Shown piece by piece: positions 5,808 to 8,344 of a stretch of DNA of 8,344 nucleotides (position 1 is its first letter; every line of letters starts with the position of its first letter). The DNA comes from QHWT01 sp046726015 (lineage in GTDB: Bacteria; Acidobacteriota; Vicinamibacteria; Vicinamibacterales; 2-12-FULL-66-21). Under the pieces are notes generated by a model. That model was not told the DNA's origin. It did no database searches and saw only the letters and a list, made by a program, of their open reading frames with translations. A program made the translations under genes and the position numbers. The stretch spans positions 1 to 8,344 of the forward strand of contig JBKOZS010000272.1 of the NCBI GenBank assembly GCA_046726015.1. The letters are read 5' to 3'.

Positions 5808-7145
5808 ATGGATCCGATCGAGCACTGGAGCGCGATTGTTCGCGCCGGCGCGGATGCGACGCTGTGCGCCTCGCTGGCCGACCGCATGCGCGACCGGCGC
5901 CTGACGTTCGGCGGACGGCTGCTCTGTCCATTTCTTCGGCCGTTCTTCCTGAGCCCGGCCGACGAGGCGCGCATCGCGGCCGCAGGAGAGACGCTGTGGC
6001 GGCTTGGCGAGCGAGTTGCGCGGGTCGCGTTCGAGCGGACGACGCTGATGGACGACCTGGCGTTGAGCGACGCCGAACGGCGCCTCGCGTCGATCGAGCC
6101 CGGCTACCAGACCGCAAGCACCGCCGGACGCGCTGATTCGTTCATTCTTCCTGATTCCCTGCAATTCGCGGAATACAACGCCGAATCTCCCGCGGGCCCG
6201 GGCTACGCGCAGCGACTGTCCGAGCTGTTCGACGACGAGCCGCTGATGCAGGCTTTCCGGAAGTCGTTCGATGTGCGCTACTACACGCCGATTCCGCGGC
6301 TGCTCGAGGCCTTGCTCGAGAGCTACCGGGAATGGGGCGGCACCGCGCGCCCGCCCCGCATCGCGATCGTCGACTGGAAAGAGGTGCCGACATGGAGCGA
6401 GTTCGAACTGCTCCGTGACGCGTTCGTCGCGCTCGGCGTGCCGACGGTCGTCTCCGATCCCCGCGACCTGTCATTCGATGACCGCCGCCTGTTCGCGGGC
6501 GGCGCCCCGGTCGATCTCGTCTACCGTCGCCTGCTGATCAACGACATCGTCGCCCGCGCCGACGAATGCCGGCCGCTCGTGGACGCCTACGCGAAGCGCG
6601 CGGTTGCCGTCGCCAATACGCTGCGCTGCAAGATCCCGCACAAGAAGGCGTTCTTCGCCATCCTCACGGACGAGCGCCACAAGGATCTCTTCAGCGACGA
6701 TGAACACGCCGCGATCCGCGCGCACGTGCCATGGACGCGCATCGTGCGCGAAGGGTTTGCCATGCGTGATGGCGAACGGGTCGATCTCGTGCAGTTTCTC
6801 CGCGATCACCGCGAGCGGTTCGTGTTGAAGCCGAATGACGAGTACGGCGGGACCGGCGTCACCCTCGGGTGGGAGACCGACCCGCCGGCGTGGGACGCCG
6901 CGATCGCACGTGCTGTTGGCGACGGCGGGTGGGTCGCACAGGAACGGATCGCCATCCGCCGCGAGCGCTTCCCCGTGTGCGAAGGCAACACGGTCAGCGA
7001 ACGCGACATGCTGGTCGACCTCGCGCCGTACCTGTTCCGCGGCCGCCTCTCCGGGTTCCTCACACGCCTCAGCGCGACCAGCCTCGCGAATGTGACCTCC
7101 GGTGGCGGCCAGGTCCCCGCGTTCGTCGCGTCTCCGCGTTCGTGA
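5808..7145 (+). CDS. Circularly permuted ATP-grasp ligase (glutathionylspermidine-synthase-like)
   Basis: A 445-residue protein matching the circularly permuted ATP-grasp group (related to the synthetase half of glutathionylspermidine synthase). These enzymes join a carboxylate, often of a peptide, to an amine. Landmarks: FAEYNAESPAGPGY (120-133), which in this permuted fold carries the acidic and asparagine residues for metal binding; VDLVYRRLL (235-243); ANTLRCKIPHKKAFFAIL (269-286), with the lysine pair preceding the ATP pocket; RFVLKPNDEYGGTGVTLG (337-354), the ATP-binding lysine and glycine-rich loop; and the end motif ANVTSGGGQVPAFV (427-440). The protein looks complete, although the last codons lie in a short direct repeat. 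The start at ATG 5808 is 4 nt after the ATP-grasp stop. Its pairing with a GCS2-type ligase and a classical ATP-grasp recalls the order gamma-glutamylcysteine, tripeptide, amide cap seen in glutathione/glutathionylspermidine synthesis, by analogy only. Confidence 0.85.
   Translation: MDPIEHWSAIVRAGADATLCASLADRMRDRRLTFGGRLLCPFLRPFFLSPADEARIAAAGETLWRLGERVARVAFERTTLMDDLALSDAERRLASIEPGYQTASTAGRADSFILPDSLQFAEYNAESPAGPGYAQRLSELFDDEPLMQAFRKSFDVRYYTPIPRLLEALLESYREWGGTARPPRIAIVDWKEVPTWSEFELLRDAFVALGVPTVVSDPRDLSFDDRRLFAGGAPVDLVYRRLLINDIVARADECRPLVDAYAKRAVAVANTLRCKIPHKKAFFAILTDERHKDLFSDDEHAAIRAHVPWTRIVREGFAMRDGERVDLVQFLRDHRERFVLKPNDEYGGTGVTLGWETDPPAWDAAIARAVGDGGWVAQERIAIRRERFPVCEGNTVSERDMLVDLAPYLFRGRLSGFLTRLSATSLANVTSGGGQVPAFVASPRS
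7117..7143. repeat. 10-bp direct repeat spanning the end of the permuted ATP-grasp gene
   Basis: CCGCGTTCGT occurs at 7117-7126 and again at 7134-7143, with GCGTCTC between. The first copy encodes part of the conserved PAFV ending; the second supplies the terminal RS codons and the first base of the TGA stop. This suggests that the last few residues were created or altered by a short duplication. Confidence 0.65.
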
Positions 7146-7152
7146 GTCACCA

Positions 7153-7210
7153 ATCCGTGTGATCCGTGGCTCATTCGTGTCATCCGTCGATGAGTTAGCA
7201 AGATCCGCGG
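7153..7210. repeat. ATCCGTG word array between two genes
   Basis: Related 8-mers follow one another at short spacing: ATCCGTGT (7153), ATCCGTGG (7162), ATTCGTGT (7173), ATCCGTCG (7182) and ATCCGCGG (7203). They share ATYCG and differ mainly in the last two bases. The array begins 7 nt after the stop codon and ends just before the -10-like box of the next gene. It is not palindromic, unlike the GGCTCAGG elements. Confidence 0.7.
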
Positions 7211-7211
7211 C

Positions 7212-7217
7212 TACAAT
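7212..7217 (+). promoter_or_regulatory. Candidate -10 box (TACAAT) before the aminopeptidase gene
   Basis: TACAAT lies 6 nt before ATG 7224 and no Shine-Dalgarno precedes that codon. The arrangement suggests a separate, leaderless or nearly leaderless transcript for the last gene. No clear -35 hexamer is visible at 7188-7195 (CGATGAGT). Confidence 0.45.
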
Positions 7218-7223
7218 AGTTCG

Positions 7224-8255
7224 ATGCCCCAATCGTGTTTCGGGTCGTTCAGAAGCGAACTCGCGGCCGGCGCGGCAAACGCCATCGACGTATGCCTTTC
7301 GATCGAGCGCGGCGAGCGCGTGGCGCTCGTCGCCGACGAGCCGAGCGCGGAAGTGGCGGCAAGCCTCGAGCGCGCGCTCGAACAGGCGGGCGCGGAGAAA
7401 GAGTGCGTCCTCATTGAAAGAATCGCGTCGCGGCCGTTGAGCGAGGCGCCGCGCGAAGTGCTCGATGCGCTGGGGCGCGCCAACGCCGGGATCCTGTGCG
7501 TGCAGCCGCAGCAGGGCGAACTGGGCTCCCGCATGGCCATCGTCGCGGCCGTGGAGCGGCGCGGGATCCGCTACGCGCACATGGTGGGCGTGACGCCCGA
7601 GATCATGATGCAGGGCATGCGCGCCGACTACCGCCTCGTCGATCGTCTGAGCACGCGACTCTGCGAACGGATGCGAGACGCCGAGACCCTGCGCGTCGAG
7701 ACGCCGGCCGGAACCTCGCTCATGGCGTCGTTCGATTCATCCCTTTCGTGGATCAAAACGAGCGGACTGATCAACACGCGCTACTGGTCGAACCTTCCCG
7801 CCGGCGAAGTCTTCACAACGCCGGCACGGGTGGACGGCATGTTCGTCTGCAACGGCACTGCGGGCGATTACTTCGGACCGAAGTACGGCGATCTCTCGTC
7901 AACGCCGCTGACGCTGGAGATCGCGGAGGGACGCCTCGTCGCCGCGCACTGCGCACGCACGGATCTCGAACAGGAGTTCTGGCAGTATTGCCATACCGAT
8001 GAGAACAGCGACCGCGTCGGCGAGCTCGCGTTCGGCACCAACATCGCCCTCCACGAGATGATTGGCATCCTGCTGCAGGACGAGAAGATCCCCGGCGTCC
8101 ACCTCGCCTTCGGCGACCCGTATGGGAGCCAGACGGGGGCCGACTGGAAATCACGCACGCACGTCGACGTCCTCACGCGTGATTGCGACGTGTGGATTGA
8201 CGACGACCAGGTCATTCGGCGGGGTGAATACCTGCTGGATAGACTCGGGCTGTGA
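7224..8255 (+). CDS. M29-type (AmpS/AmpT-like) metallo-aminopeptidase family protein
   Basis: This 343-residue protein has the C-terminal metal-binding module of the M29 thermophilic aminopeptidase family, which removes N-terminal residues from peptides using two metal ions. The expected six ligands can be placed: E195 in NLPAGEVFTTP, E267 in VGELAFGTN, H293 and Y300 in GVHLAFGDPYG, and H313 and D315 in RTHVDVL. The N-terminal half (about 1-190) is a divergent Rossmann-like domain and the protein is somewhat shorter than the roughly 410 residues of the characterised enzymes. The same fold includes the ring-opening dioxygenase NicX, so peptidase activity is likely but not certain. The start is ATG 7224, preceded by a TACAAT box rather than a ribosome-binding site. 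As the last gene after three ligases it could trim, mature or degrade their product (inference). Confidence 0.85.
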   Translation: MPQSCFGSFRSELAAGAANAIDVCLSIERGERVALVADEPSAEVAASLERALEQAGAEKECVLIERIASRPLSEAPREVLDALGRANAGILCVQPQQGELGSRMAIVAAVERRGIRYAHMVGVTPEIMMQGMRADYRLVDRLSTRLCERMRDAETLRVETPAGTSLMASFDSSLSWIKTSGLINTRYWSNLPAGEVFTTPARVDGMFVCNGTAGDYFGPKYGDLSSTPLTLEIAEGRLVAAHCARTDLEQEFWQYCHTDENSDRVGELAFGTNIALHEMIGILLQDEKIPGVHLAFGDPYGSQTGADWKSRTHVDVLTRDCDVWIDDDQVIRRGEYLLDRLGL

Positions 8256-8344
8256 AGGGCTCAGGGCTTAGGTCTCAGGGCTCAGGGCGGCTCAGGACCT
8301 GAGCTGGCTCAAGCCATGAACGCCATGAGCCTTGAGCCTTAAGC
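8256..8344. repeat. Palindromic word-repeat element (GGCTCAGG family), copy 2, cut by the window edge
   Basis: It starts directly after the aminopeptidase TGA with AGGGCTCAGGGCTTAGG, TCTCAGGGCTCAGGG and CGGCTCAGG, turns around at about 8298-8306 (AGGACCTGAGCT), and continues with GGCTCAAGCC, GCCATGAGCC and TTGAGCCTTAAGC to the last base. The words are the same as in the element at 4723-4833, but order and spacing differ, so this is a family member and not an exact copy. The right end is outside the window. Confidence 0.85.

Noticed and set aside
6471..7580. Long minus-strand ORF (369 codons)
   Set aside because: Antisense to the permuted ATP-grasp and aminopeptidase genes, both strongly supported on the plus strand; no family motif seen.

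Overview
The window is a GC-rich, gene-dense bacterial chromosome segment with no RNA genes, insertion sequences, integrases or phage genes. GTP-dependent PEP carboxykinase, short intergenic arrays of degenerate 'words', -10-like boxes placed 5-6 nt before start codons, and a mix of orphan biosynthetic enzymes are together reminiscent of soil Acidobacteriota (Vicinamibacteria-like). That assignment is an inference from style and needs a database search.

Layout. Positions 1-321 hold the 3' end of a VOC-fold ring-cleaving dioxygenase or glyoxalase-like gene. Positions 403-2217 encode a complete GTP-type phosphoenolpyruvate carboxykinase. Positions 2218-2422 are a convergent intergenic gap with GTGCG/GCACCT words and a 16-bp tandem repeat. 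Positions 2423-2800 (minus) encode a minimal AraC-type regulator made of little more than the double helix-turn-helix domain. The divergent gap 2801-2902 contains two identical 11-bp sites exactly 21 bp apart, the geometry of an AraC-family operator, just upstream of a -10-like box.

From 2903 to 8255 all genes point right and form a putative biosynthetic run: a small zinc-ribbon protein with a basic KGG-type tail; a lasso-peptide B2-type cysteine protease (transglutaminase-like) 1 nt behind it; a YbdK/GCS2 carboxylate-amine ligase; a RimK/GSH-synthetase-like ATP-grasp ligase; a circularly permuted ATP-grasp ligase of the glutathionylspermidine-synthase type; and an M29-type metallo-aminopeptidase with all six expected metal ligands. 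Three different amide-bond-forming enzymes plus two peptide-bond-cleaving folds in one run suggest synthesis and trimming or turnover of a small peptide-like metabolite, or an isopeptide modification. There is no lasso cyclase, no PqqD-like B1 and no obvious precursor peptide, so this is not a canonical lasso cluster. The product cannot be deduced from the sequence.

The gaps inside this run are filled by word-repeat elements: an imperfect GGCTCAGG/CCTGAGCC hairpin (4723-4833), a second member of the same family (from 8256 to the window edge), and an ATCCGTG array (7153-7210). All three begin at or within a few bases of the preceding stop codon. The two GGCTCAGG elements bracket the ATP-grasp, permuted ATP-grasp and aminopeptidase genes.
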